Shown here: positions 1 to 6,531 of the stretch, one piece after another
Layout of the letters: each line of letters starts with the position of its first letter
Numbering within the stretch: position 1 is the stretch's first letter
DNA from: Candidatus Cloacimonadota bacterium
GTDB taxonomy: Bacteria > Cloacimonadota > Cloacimonadia > Cloacimonadales > TCS61
DNA: 7,768 bases
Assembly: GCA_030638385.1 (NCBI GenBank)
Contig: DAOWES010000064.1
Span: forward strand, 1 to 7,768
Reading direction: 5' to 3'
Made by a program: the position numbers and the translations under genes
The notes under the pieces: generated by a model
Databases searched by the model: none
Told to the model about the DNA's origin: nothing
The model's input: the letters and a program-made list of their open reading frames with translations, nothing else

Positions 1-798
1 GTCTCAATCGTGAATTTGTTCAAATTAGCTAAAAAGTACGATGTTGTCGTAGCGATTCACACCGAGATGCAACGCTGTTTGAATAAATGGAATGATAAAA
101 TTAAAGATAAAACTATAGAAAATCACAATCAAATAAGAAATCGTGAATGCGCAATTGAAGGAACAGAATTAGTACTCGATATTGCTGAAAAGGTGGGAAA
201 TAAAGTTCTTATTTGCCACGTGAGTACAAAAGAAGAGTTGGATTTGATAAGAGAGGCAAAGCAAAAAGATGTCCAAGTATTTTGCGAGGTTTCACCACAT
301 CATTTAATGCTAAATGAAACGATCGTGAAAATTGTTGGAAATTTCGCCAAAGTTAATCCACCCTTACGTACCAAAGAAGATAATCTGGCTTTGCTTGAAG
401 CAATAAATGATGGCACAGTTGATTTAATCGGAACAGATCACGCTCCCCATCAATTGACCGAAAAACAACAAGATTACTCGCTAGCTCCTTCTGGATTTCC
501 CGGCTTGGAAACTATGCTTCCAATCTTACTAAATGAAGTTAATAAAAAGAATATTACCCTTGAAAAAGTGGTTGAACTTACTAGTGCAAATGCCAATAAT
601 ATCTTCGACTTAGAGAATAAGAATATTCTTGCTGAAGGATACGATGCGAATTTTGTGATTATCGATTTGGATAAAAAGCAAATTATCAAACCGGAAAATT
701 TTAAAAGCAAAGCAAAATACTCCCCATTTGCCAATACTGAAGTAACCGGGGCTGTGATTGAAACTTTCGTAAATAGAAAAAAAAATAAAAAAAAATAG
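1..798 (+). CDS. pyrC: Dihydroorotase, class I (C-terminal part; 5' end outside window)
   Basis: Dihydroorotase cyclises N-carbamoyl-aspartate to dihydroorotate, the third step of UMP synthesis, in the cytosol. The frame is open from base 1, so the gene begins upstream; the GTG at 10 is an internal Val codon, not a start. About 265 residues are visible, against roughly 420-430 for class I enzymes, so some 150-160 residues including the first metal-binding HxH motif are missing. Visible signatures in order are IHTE (His at 58-60), CHVST (His at 217-219), EVSPHHL (298-303), NPPLRT, and TDHAPH (433-450) carrying the catalytic Asp and substrate-site His, followed by APSGFPGLET. A GYDANFVIIDL segment near the end is the usual C-terminal beta-sandwich signature of amidohydrolases. 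The last residues are a Lys/Asn-rich tail. It lies 65 bases before pyrEF on the same strand. A hydantoinase or allantoinase is the alternative, but the PPLRT, TDHAPH and PSGFPGLE set favours dihydroorotase. Confidence 0.95.
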   Translation, partial: VSIVNLFKLAKKYDVVVAIHTEMQRCLNKWNDKIKDKTIENHNQIRNRECAIEGTELVLDIAEKVGNKVLICHVSTKEELDLIREAKQKDVQVFCEVSPHHLMLNETIVKIVGNFAKVNPPLRTKEDNLALLEAINDGTVDLIGTDHAPHQLTEKQQDYSLAPSGFPGLETMLPILLNEVNKKNITLEKVVELTSANANNIFDLENKNILAEGYDANFVIIDLDKKQIIKPENFKSKAKYSPFANTEVTGAVIETFVNRKKNKKK

Positions 799-803
799 AT
801 AAA

Positions 804-846
804 GAAGTGTAATGTTTTTTATGGAAGAAAGTAAAAAATATACTTC
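804..846 (+). promoter_or_regulatory. Candidate stem-loop in the pyrC-pyrEF gap
   Basis: GAAGTGTA (804-811) can pair with TATACTTC (839-846) with one G-U pair. After a three-base bulge (812-814), seven A-U pairs join 815-821 to 832-838, leaving a ten-base loop. The structure ends seven bases before the Shine-Dalgarno sequence of pyrEF. It is not a classical terminator, because no T-run follows the 3' arm. It could influence translation or mRNA processing, or be chance in AT-rich DNA; the inner half is only A-U pairs. Confidence 0.3.
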
Positions 847-863
847 TAAGAAAAGGAGAGAAG

Positions 864-2240
864 ATGACAACTAAACAATTTGTTTTAGAGTTAGAAAAAA
901 TTGGAGCTATCAAGTTTGGTAATTTTACATTAAAAAGTGGGTTACAATCACCATTTTATTTTGATCTTAGAGATATGATCAGTTATCCTGAGATTTTGGA
1001 TGGAATAGCGGAATTACTTGCTGAACGCATCAAAGATATGGATTTCGATGTGATTACCGGAATTCCTTACACAGCGCTTCCAATTGCTTCACTCGTTTCT
1101 GCCAAATTAAATAAACCTCTCATCTATATGCGTAAAGAAGAAAAAGCTTATGGCACCGGGAACAACGTGATAGGTAAATTTAAAAAAGGTGATAAATGTC
1201 TGGTAATTGACGATTTAATAACAACCGGCGCGAGTAAAATCGAAACTGCCGAAGGTTATGAAAAAGAAGGCGTGATCGTGAAGGATTTTGTTGTCGTTAT
1301 AGATAGAAGCGCCAATGGTACAGAAGAGTTGGCAAAAGATGGCTATAATCTTCATAGTCTAATTAATCTGGCTGAAATTGTTGAATTGTTGCGTAGCAAA
1401 AATTTGATATCAGAAGATAAAGTAAAAGAAGTAGAAGAATTTACCAGTAGCTTGCTTAAGCCGGTTGTTGCAAAGGAAAAATATGTAAATCCTCTTACTC
1501 AAAAACTTATGGATAAAATGGTAGAGAAAAAATCTAACCTTGTTCTTTCTCTCGACGTTACCACTCAGACAGAATTTTTTGAGATTCTTGATAAATGTGG
1601 GGAAGAGATTGTGATGCTTAAAACACATGTCGATATCCTGGATGATTATGATGAGAATTTTGTTCCAAAATTACAAGAATATGCGAAGCGTCAGAATTTC
1701 TTAATTTTTGAGGATCGTAAGTTTGCCGATATTGGTAATACTGTTCGTCACCAATTCCGCAATGGCGTTTATAAAATTGCTGATTGGGCAGAATATATCA
1801 CTGTTCACATGGTGGCAGGAGAATTGATCTTAAAAGGTCTCTTTGAAGGTATTGATAACAGAGCCGCTTTTGTATTGGCCAGAATGAGCTCTAAAGGTAA
1901 TCTTCTAAACGAAACATATACCAGGAAATGTTTTGAAGCTGCTAAGAAAAACCCACAATATGTAGCTGGCTTTATTGGACACGGCAAAGATGTGGAAGAT
2001 ATTAAGCGTTTTAAAAAGAAATTCCCGGGCAGTGAACTTTTAATGATGCCGGGTGTGAAATTGGAAAGAGGTTCCGACGCAATGGGACAACAATATATTA
2101 CAGTAGAAGAAGCTGTTGGTGGTGGTGCAGATTGCATTATCGTAGGAAGAGGCGTTATTAAAGCAGATAACCCCGGAGAGACAGCAAAAGTTTATCGTCA
2201 ACGTGCTTGGAATGCCTATCAAGCAAGGTTGAATGGTTAA
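864..2240 (+). CDS. pyrEF: Bifunctional UMP synthase: orotate phosphoribosyltransferase / OMP decarboxylase fusion
   Basis: This 458-residue protein joins the last two steps of UMP synthesis: orotate plus PRPP to OMP, then OMP to UMP. Residues 1-200 are the OPRT domain, with FTLKSG near 21-26, the active-site-loop region MRKEEKAYGTG (89-99) and the PRPP motif VIDDLITTGAS (114-124). Residues from about 210 are the OMP decarboxylase barrel, with SLDVTT (229-234), MLKTHVD (251-257), the catalytic DRKFAD (284-289, Asp-x-Lys-x-x-Asp), PGV (396-398), GQQY (408-411) and the phosphate-binding IIVGRG (425-430). The domain order and the wording of these motifs, including LIFEDRKFADIGNTV and the AWNAYQARL ending, match animal and plant UMP synthase more closely than ordinary bacterial PyrF. 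No frameshift or linker break is visible. The start at 864 is fixed by AAGGAGAG at 853-860 with five bases between GGAG and ATG. It lies between pyrC and pyrB on the same strand. Confidence 0.95.
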   Translation: MTTKQFVLELEKIGAIKFGNFTLKSGLQSPFYFDLRDMISYPEILDGIAELLAERIKDMDFDVITGIPYTALPIASLVSAKLNKPLIYMRKEEKAYGTGNNVIGKFKKGDKCLVIDDLITTGASKIETAEGYEKEGVIVKDFVVVIDRSANGTEELAKDGYNLHSLINLAEIVELLRSKNLISEDKVKEVEEFTSSLLKPVVAKEKYVNPLTQKLMDKMVEKKSNLVLSLDVTTQTEFFEILDKCGEEIVMLKTHVDILDDYDENFVPKLQEYAKRQNFLIFEDRKFADIGNTVRHQFRNGVYKIADWAEYITVHMVAGELILKGLFEGIDNRAAFVLARMSSKGNLLNETYTRKCFEAAKKNPQYVAGFIGHGKDVEDIKRFKKKFPGSELLMMPGVKLERGSDAMGQQYITVEEAVGGGADCIIVGRGVIKADNPGETAKVYRQRAWNAYQARLNG

Positions 2241-2258
2241 AAATCTAATCATTAATTC

Positions 2259-2340
2259 TGGTTACCAAGCTTTTTGCTTGGTAACCAATATGGGAAGCAA
2301 GGCTTCCGTAATTACTGTATTCTCAAACAGGTTCTTGGGG
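2259..2340. repeat. Cluster of extragenic palindromes (REP-like) between pyrEF and pyrB
   Basis: Three short inverted repeats lie head to tail. The first is a perfect 12-bp stem, TGGTTACCAAGC (2259-2270) with GCTTGGTAACCA (2276-2287), around a five-T loop. The second is a perfect 6-bp stem, GGAAGC (2293-2298) with GCTTCC (2302-2307). The third is weaker: CTCAA (2322-2326) with TTGGG (2335-2339), including one G-U pair. The unit is richer in G+C than its surroundings and is confined to the gap. No T-run follows any 3' arm, so a simple intrinsic terminator is unlikely. The form resembles repetitive extragenic palindromes; whether it recurs in the genome cannot be seen here, since no second copy is in the window. 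It could stabilise or separate the pyrEF and pyrB messages. Confidence 0.55.
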
Positions 2341-2353
2341 ATAAGATTGAAAC

Positions 2354-2358
2354 AGGAG
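2354..2358 (+). promoter_or_regulatory. Ribosome binding site that decides the pyrB start
   Basis: AGGAG sits five bases before the ATG at 2364, the same spacing used by pyrEF, guaB and purM. The reading frame is open further upstream to a TTG at 2274, but that codon lies in the loop and arm of the strong palindrome, has no Shine-Dalgarno sequence, and would add 30 residues with no counterpart in the family. Confidence 0.8.
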
Positions 2359-2363
2359 AAAAA

Positions 2364-3266
2364 ATGAAAAATTTGATTTCAATGAGAGATTTATCTAAGC
2401 AGGAAATATTGCATTTAATGGAAGTAGCTGCCAAAATAGAAGCTGGTGATATTGTTCCTGAAATGAAAAGAAAAGTTGCGGCATTGCTCTTTTTTGAACC
2501 ATCTACACGCACGATGTTCTCTTTTGATACAGCCATGAAGCGAATGAACGGACAAACAATTATTATGAGCGGAACGCAAAACACTTCTGCCAAAAAAGGT
2601 GAGTCTTTTGCTGATACATTGCAAACTATTGCGCAGTATTCCGATATTATTATTATGCGAAGCCCGGTGGAAGGTTCAGCACGATTAGCTTCCGAAATAG
2701 TTGATGTGCCTGTTGTGAATGCCGGTGATGGAGCAAATCAACATCCAACCCAAGCTTTATTAGATCTTTATTCAATTATTAAAACACAAGGGAAATTAGA
2801 AAATCTTAAGATTGGTTTAGCAGGTGATCTTCGTTTTGGAAGAACTGTACATTCATTAGCTCAAGCTATCGCAAAGTTTGGCGCTGAATTTAAATTTATT
2901 TCTCCCAAATTTTTACAAATGCCACAATACATTAAAGATGATTTATCAGAACAAAATATTAAATTTCAAGAATTTGTAGAAATGGATGGAAATATTGATG
3001 ATCTTGATATTCTTTATGTTACAAGAATTCAAAAAGAACGTTTCGCAGATCCGGAAGATTATGAGAAAGTTAAAGGTTCCTATATTTTAGAAAAATCTAT
3101 GCTTTCTAATGTGAAAGACAATCTCAAGGTATTGCATCCATTACCAAGAGTTGATGAAATCTCTACAGATGTGGATGATACGGAATATGCATATTATTTC
3201 CCACAAGCTAAAAACGGAGTTTATACTCGTGAAGCTATAATTCATATCTTACTCGGAGGTGAATAA
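2364..3266 (+). CDS. pyrB: Aspartate carbamoyltransferase, catalytic chain
   Basis: PyrB condenses carbamoyl phosphate with aspartate, the committed step of pyrimidine synthesis. At 300 residues it is close to the usual 300-310. The carbamoyl-phosphate loop FFEPSTRT is at 43-50 (Ser47, Thr48, Arg49, Thr50). The neighbouring-subunit loop AKKGES (76-81) supplies the active-site Lys, and MRSP (98-101) supplies the Arg equivalent to Arg105 of E. coli. NQHPTQ (125-130) holds the catalytic His127. The aspartate domain shows GDLRFGRTVHSL (154-165) with an Arg for aspartate, RIQKERF (221-227) and the HPLPRVDEI (258-266) switch region. All residues expected for activity are present. The start at 2364 is supported by the Shine-Dalgarno spacing and by the family N-terminus. 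The stop overlaps the pyrI start by one base, which implies translational coupling and a catalytic-regulatory holoenzyme. Ornithine carbamoyltransferase is excluded by the PyrI partner and the HPLPR motif. Confidence 0.97.
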   Translation: MKNLISMRDLSKQEILHLMEVAAKIEAGDIVPEMKRKVAALLFFEPSTRTMFSFDTAMKRMNGQTIIMSGTQNTSAKKGESFADTLQTIAQYSDIIIMRSPVEGSARLASEIVDVPVVNAGDGANQHPTQALLDLYSIIKTQGKLENLKIGLAGDLRFGRTVHSLAQAIAKFGAEFKFISPKFLQMPQYIKDDLSEQNIKFQEFVEMDGNIDDLDILYVTRIQKERFADPEDYEKVKGSYILEKSMLSNVKDNLKVLHPLPRVDEISTDVDDTEYAYYFPQAKNGVYTREAIIHILLGGE

Positions 3267-3718
3267 TGAGTGTTAAACAAATTAAGGTTAACGCAATAAA
3301 AAATGGAACTGTGATTGATCATATCACTGCCGGCAGAGTTTTGAAGGTTATCGATATTTTAAATATAAATGATAATAATTCTGTGATGATTGGCATGAAC
3401 TTAAATAGCCGAAAAATCGGGAAGAAAGATATTGTTAAAATTGAAAATCGTGAGCTTTCTGAACAAGAAGCAAATAGCATCGCACTAATCTCTCCCAATG
3501 TGACTTTGATAATTATCAAGGATTTTGAGGTTACGAAAAAAGTGGAATTGCAGATGCCGGATTCTATTGAAAAACTTATTGTATGCCCAAATTCTAAATG
3601 TATAACCAATTCAGACGAAGTTACCTCAAAGTTTAAAATTGATAGCATCAGTAAAACTGTTAGATGTCATTATTGTGAGAAAAAATATAGCTTAGAAGAA
3701 TTAAAAATTAAAATTTAA
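3266..3718 (+). CDS. pyrI: Aspartate carbamoyltransferase, regulatory chain
   Basis: PyrI has no activity of its own; it joins PyrB trimers into the allosteric holoenzyme and binds nucleotides that activate (ATP) or inhibit (CTP/UTP). The 150-residue length matches the family (about 153 in E. coli). The N-terminal allosteric domain carries NGTVIDHI (13-20), with Asp18 and His19 matching the nucleotide-binding Asp19/His20 of E. coli, and KKDIVKIEN (53-61), whose Lys58 matches Lys60. A Lys pair at 91-92 lies where E. coli has Lys94. The C-terminal zinc domain has all four cysteines: Cys107 and Cys112 in VCPNSKC, and Cys134 and Cys137 in CHYC. The ATG shares its A with the pyrB stop (TAATG). A strong GGAGG at 3255-3259 lies inside the pyrB end. 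This is the last gene of the pyrimidine block; feedback control by CTP or UTP is inferred from the preserved binding residues. Confidence 0.96.
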   Translation: MSVKQIKVNAIKNGTVIDHITAGRVLKVIDILNINDNNSVMIGMNLNSRKIGKKDIVKIENRELSEQEANSIALISPNVTLIIIKDFEVTKKVELQMPDSIEKLIVCPNSKCITNSDEVTSKFKIDSISKTVRCHYCEKKYSLEELKIKI

Positions 3719-3751
3719 ATATTTAAAATCGCGAATGAGCGCAGACTTGTA

Positions 3752-3767
3752 GGGTTCTTTGAAGCCC
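3752..3767 (+). terminator. Weak candidate terminator after pyrI
   Basis: GGGTT (3752-3756) can pair with GAAGCCC bases 3763-3767 (one G-U pair) around a six-base loop. The region just after (3769-3775) is T-rich but broken by an A. It sits 33 bases after the pyrI stop, at the junction between the pyrimidine and purine blocks, where a terminator would make sense. The stem is short and imperfect, so this is only a possibility. Confidence 0.25.
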
Positions 3768-3819
3768 ATTATTTTGATGCGACCGAAAGTTAAAAGATTT
3801 TATGATGGAAAATACAAGA

Positions 3820-3863
3820 TAATTAATTCGTGTATATTCGCGTTAATTAGCAGTTTAAGCTAA
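3820..3863 (+). promoter_or_regulatory. Two overlapping hairpins in the guaB leader
   Basis: TAATTAA (3820-3826) plus CG (3829-3830) can pair with CG plus TTAATTA (3841-3849), with a two-base bulge. A second stem, TTAGC (3847-3851) with GCTAA (3859-3863), ends at the first base of the guaB Shine-Dalgarno sequence AAGGAG (3863-3868). The two stems share bases 3847-3849 and so cannot form together. A possible -10 hexamer, TATGAT, lies upstream at 3801-3806, but I see no convincing -35. The stems are mostly A-T, so folding is weak. Confidence 0.25.
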
Positions 3864-3873
3864 AGGAGATTTC

Positions 3874-5367
3874 ATGGCAAAAAGAATTATTACTGAACCA
3901 TCAAGAACGTTGATGGAATTCAGATTATTACCGGGATTAACCAAGGCAGAGCACTCAGGAGATGCAATCTCTCTTCGTACTCCATTGGTTTACTCTCCCA
4001 ATAAAGAGAAAAAACATTATTTAAATATACCCTTAATATCAGCTGCAATGCAATCTGTGTCAGGTGACCAGATGGGTATTGAACTGGCAAAACATGGTGG
4101 CGCAGCAGTAATATTCTGTTCACAGACTATTGAAGCTCAAGCAAAAATGATAGCTAAGATCAAAAACTACAAAGCCGGATTTGTTAAGCCAAAAACTATG
4201 AAAAAAGATATGAAAATCAACGAGATGTATAAAATTCGTAAAGAAACAGGGCACTCAACTTTTCCTGTAGTTGATGCGGAAGGTGTTTTCGTTGGTCTTA
4301 TCTCAAAATGGGATTATGATATTTCGCTTCATGCAGATAGCAAAATTGAAGATCGAATGATTAGCAAAGAAAATATTGAATTTGGAAAAAATATCAGTAA
4401 TATCGCCGAAGCTAATAAAAAATTATTGGAAAGCCATAAATCAGTTTTACCTATATTGGATAATGCCGGAAAACTTATCTCAATGGTTTTTAGAAAAGAT
4501 ATCACCGATCAGATTGATTTTCCTAATGAAATTCATGATGAGAAAAAACGTCTTATGACTATCGCTGCCTTAAATACTCATGATTATCAGGAAAGAGTGA
4601 AAGCACTTGCCGAAGCCGAAGTAGATATTATTGCCATCGATTCTTCAGATGGTTATACTGAGTATCAGGCCGATGCGATAAGATGGATTAAGGAAAATTA
4701 TCCTCACATTCCGATAATTGGTGGAAATGTCATTACCAAAAAAGGATTTCGCTTCTTAGTAGAAGCAGGAGCTTCAGCAATTAAAATTGGTATGGGTGGT
4801 GGTTCCATTTGTATCACTCAAGAGCAAAAAGGAACAGGCCGCGGTTTGGCAACAACTGTTATCGATGTTGCGGAAGAACGAGATAAATATTTCGATGAAA
4901 CCGGCATTTATATTCCGATTTGTGCTGATGGTGGCGTTACTAGTACCAAAGATGTTACGATTGCGTTGGCTCTTGGTGCGGATTATGTGATGATGGGACG
5001 TTATTTTGCTAGAATGGAAGAATCACCAACTAATAAAATTGTTGTGAATAATCGCGTGATGAAACCATATTGGGGCGAAGGTTCTGCTAGAGCTCAAAAG
5101 TGGAAAGAAAAACGCTATAACCAAGGGAAATTTGTCGAAGGCGTGGAAGGATTAGTAGAATATTCCGGTCATCTAAAAGATAACTTAGGCGAAACATTAG
5201 CAAAGATAAAATCTTCGATGAGCACATGTGGTGTTGCTAATATTGCTGAGTTTCATGAAAAAGCAGTATTGGAAGTTGTTTCTGCTCTCTCTATTCGAGA
5301 AGGTAAACCTCATGATATTTATATGGGCGCAGAAACAAGCAATAGTGATAGTGAAAACACTGATTAA
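3874..5367 (+). CDS. guaB: IMP dehydrogenase (Tritrichomonas-like form)
   Basis: IMP dehydrogenase oxidises IMP to XMP with NAD+, the committed step to guanine nucleotides. The protein has 497 residues, normal for the form with CBS domains. The barrel starts near residue 10; the strand PLISAAMQSVSG is at 53-64. Two CBS modules are inserted at roughly 105-215 (HSTFPVVDAEG, VLPILDNAGK). The barrel resumes with IDSSDG (255-260), then the catalytic-Cys loop GGGSICIT (308-315, Cys313), ADGG (351-354) for IMP phosphate, and MGRYFAR (374-380). The mobile flap holds RY at 414-415, matching the catalytic Arg-Tyr pair. The loop wording (GGGSICITQEQKGTGRG, GIYIPIC, RYFARMEESPT, YWGEGS) is unlike the GPGSICTTR type of E. 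coli or Bacillus GuaB and, from memory, close to Tritrichomonas foetus IMPDH. AAGGAG at 3863-3868 fixes the start. GMP reductase is unlikely because CBS domains and flap are present. Confidence 0.95.
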   Translation: MAKRIITEPSRTLMEFRLLPGLTKAEHSGDAISLRTPLVYSPNKEKKHYLNIPLISAAMQSVSGDQMGIELAKHGGAAVIFCSQTIEAQAKMIAKIKNYKAGFVKPKTMKKDMKINEMYKIRKETGHSTFPVVDAEGVFVGLISKWDYDISLHADSKIEDRMISKENIEFGKNISNIAEANKKLLESHKSVLPILDNAGKLISMVFRKDITDQIDFPNEIHDEKKRLMTIAALNTHDYQERVKALAEAEVDIIAIDSSDGYTEYQADAIRWIKENYPHIPIIGGNVITKKGFRFLVEAGASAIKIGMGGGSICITQEQKGTGRGLATTVIDVAEERDKYFDETGIYIPICADGGVTSTKDVTIALALGADYVMMGRYFARMEESPTNKIVVNNRVMKPYWGEGSARAQKWKEKRYNQGKFVEGVEGLVEYSGHLKDNLGETLAKIKSSMSTCGVANIAEFHEKAVLEVVSALSIREGKPHDIYMGAETSNSDSENTD

Positions 5368-5378
5368 CTGAATTCTTT

Positions 5379-5384
5379 TATAAT
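5379..5384 (+). promoter_or_regulatory. Possible -10 hexamer before purM
   Basis: An exact TATAAT lies 12 bases after the guaB stop and 54 bases before the purM ATG. No good -35 hexamer is present at 16-18 bases upstream, and chance matches are common in DNA this rich in A+T. It could give purM and purL some transcription independent of guaB, but readthrough from guaB is as likely. Confidence 0.2.
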
Positions 5385-5438
5385 AAATATTTCGTGTTGA
5401 TTTGAGTAAATTCATGGTAAAAAAATAATGGAGAAAAA

Positions 5439-6506
5439 ATGGCAGATTATAAAGAAGCCGGTGTAGATATTCAAGCCGGTGATAAAGCGAGTAAAATAGC
5501 TTATAGTTTTGCAAAATCTACTTTCCCTTCTCGGAAAGGAATGATCGGAAACCCTATTAGTGATGACGGCTCTTTTGCCGGCATGATGGATATGGGTGAT
5601 TTCTATCTTGTGCAAGGTGATGATGGTGTTGGCACTAAAATTGAGATTGCTGAAAAAATCAATAAATTTGATACAATGGGCTTTGACCTACTGGCGATGG
5701 TTTGTGATGATGCTGTTTGTCTGGGAGCAGAAACTATCTCTATGACTAATACGCTAGATACAAACAAAGTAGATGCCACTATTATTCACGATTTGATGCA
5801 GGGACTTGCTAAAGCATGTATTGAACAAAAGATCGTTATTCCCGGTGGTGAAATTGCCGAAGTGGGGAATAGTGTGAATGGTAATGTGTGGAATGCAACC
5901 GCTGTTGGTGTATTAGAAAAGAATAAAGTTATCACAGGAAAAAATATAAAAGTTGGTGATACAATAATTGCCTTACATGAGAAAGGGTTCCGTTCCAATG
6001 GCTTTACCTTAGTAAGATATATTCTCGAGCAAACATACGGCAAAGATGTTTATTCTCAGCTCTCTCCATTTGGTAAAACTTGGGGTGAGATGATGCTGGA
6101 ACCATCTACGATTTACTCAGCTGCTATTTTGGCACTGACAGGTCGTTTTGGAGATGAACGCAAATTTGATGTCAAAGGTATCGCTCATATTACAGGTGGA
6201 GGAATTCCCGGTAATTTCAACCGAATTCTTAAGCAAACCGGTTTAGGTGCAAATTTTGACAATTTGTTCGAACCAACCGAGATGGTTAAAGAGATTCAAA
6301 AACTTGGTAATGTAGCTGAAGCTGAAGCATACAAAACCTGGAATATGGGAAATGGAATGATGTTGGTTGTAGATGCGGATGATGCTGAGGCAGTATTGGA
6401 AAATTTAACTGTGGAAGCAAAAATTGTCGGTAAGATAATTCCCGAAAACAAGATCGTAATTGATACTAAAGGTTGTGATCCGCAGAGATTATCATTTGAT
6501 ATTTAA
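5439..6506 (+). CDS. purM: Phosphoribosylformylglycinamidine cyclo-ligase (AIR synthetase)
   Basis: PurM closes the imidazole ring: FGAM plus ATP gives aminoimidazole ribotide. The 355-residue length is typical (about 330-350). Family signatures in order are the N-terminal YKEAGVDI (4-11), GDDGVGTK (60-67), KFDTMGFDLLAM (76-87), LGAET (95-99), PGGEIAEV (135-142), GFRSNGFTLVR (183-193), LEPSTIY (220-226), HITGGG (250-255) and NMGNGM (302-307). Several signature positions differ from the common form as I know it: STDGVGTK reads QGDDGVGTK, the ND after the AM motif reads CDD, GGETAEMP reads GGEIAEVG, and NMGIGM reads NMGNGM. The long AKSTFPSRKG segment (25-34) and KFDTMGFD recall archaeal PurM. 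The start at 5439 has GGAG at 5430-5433. It lies 71 bases after guaB and 193 bases before purL, its pathway neighbour that makes its substrate. Other superfamily members (SelD, HypE, ThiL) do not have the AGVDI start. Confidence 0.9.
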   Translation: MADYKEAGVDIQAGDKASKIAYSFAKSTFPSRKGMIGNPISDDGSFAGMMDMGDFYLVQGDDGVGTKIEIAEKINKFDTMGFDLLAMVCDDAVCLGAETISMTNTLDTNKVDATIIHDLMQGLAKACIEQKIVIPGGEIAEVGNSVNGNVWNATAVGVLEKNKVITGKNIKVGDTIIALHEKGFRSNGFTLVRYILEQTYGKDVYSQLSPFGKTWGEMMLEPSTIYSAAILALTGRFGDERKFDVKGIAHITGGGIPGNFNRILKQTGLGANFDNLFEPTEMVKEIQKLGNVAEAEAYKTWNMGNGMMLVVDADDAEAVLENLTVEAKIVGKIIPENKIVIDTKGCDPQRLSFDI

Positions 6507-6531
6507 TATAAATAGAATGAAGAAAAAATGT

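Noticed and set aside
10..12. GTG at 10 as the pyrC start
   Set aside because: The frame is open from base 1, and the protein starting here would lack the first metal-binding HxH motif, so the gene must begin upstream.
1805..2137. 110-codon minus-strand frame within pyrEF
   Set aside because: It is the antisense shadow of the OMP decarboxylase domain; no ribosome binding site or recognisable motif. The same applies to the other minus-strand frames, for example 3319-3648 and 5197-5514.
2259..2287. Intrinsic terminator after pyrEF
   Set aside because: The Ts are in the loop, and the bases after the 3' arm are not a T-run, so the stem does not have terminator form.
2274..2363. Thirty-codon upstream extension of pyrB from a TTG at 2274
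   Set aside because: It lies in the palindrome cluster, has no Shine-Dalgarno sequence and no counterpart in the PyrB family; ATG 2364 has AGGAG at the right distance.
3719..3873. Purine or guanidine riboswitch before guaB
   Set aside because: I could not find the conserved core of any riboswitch class known to me; only short A-T rich stems are visible.
4376..4558. Short plus-strand frames inside guaB (4376-4558 and 4787-4990)
   Set aside because: Both lie in other frames of a fully conserved guaB and show no motif; the coding signal belongs to guaB.
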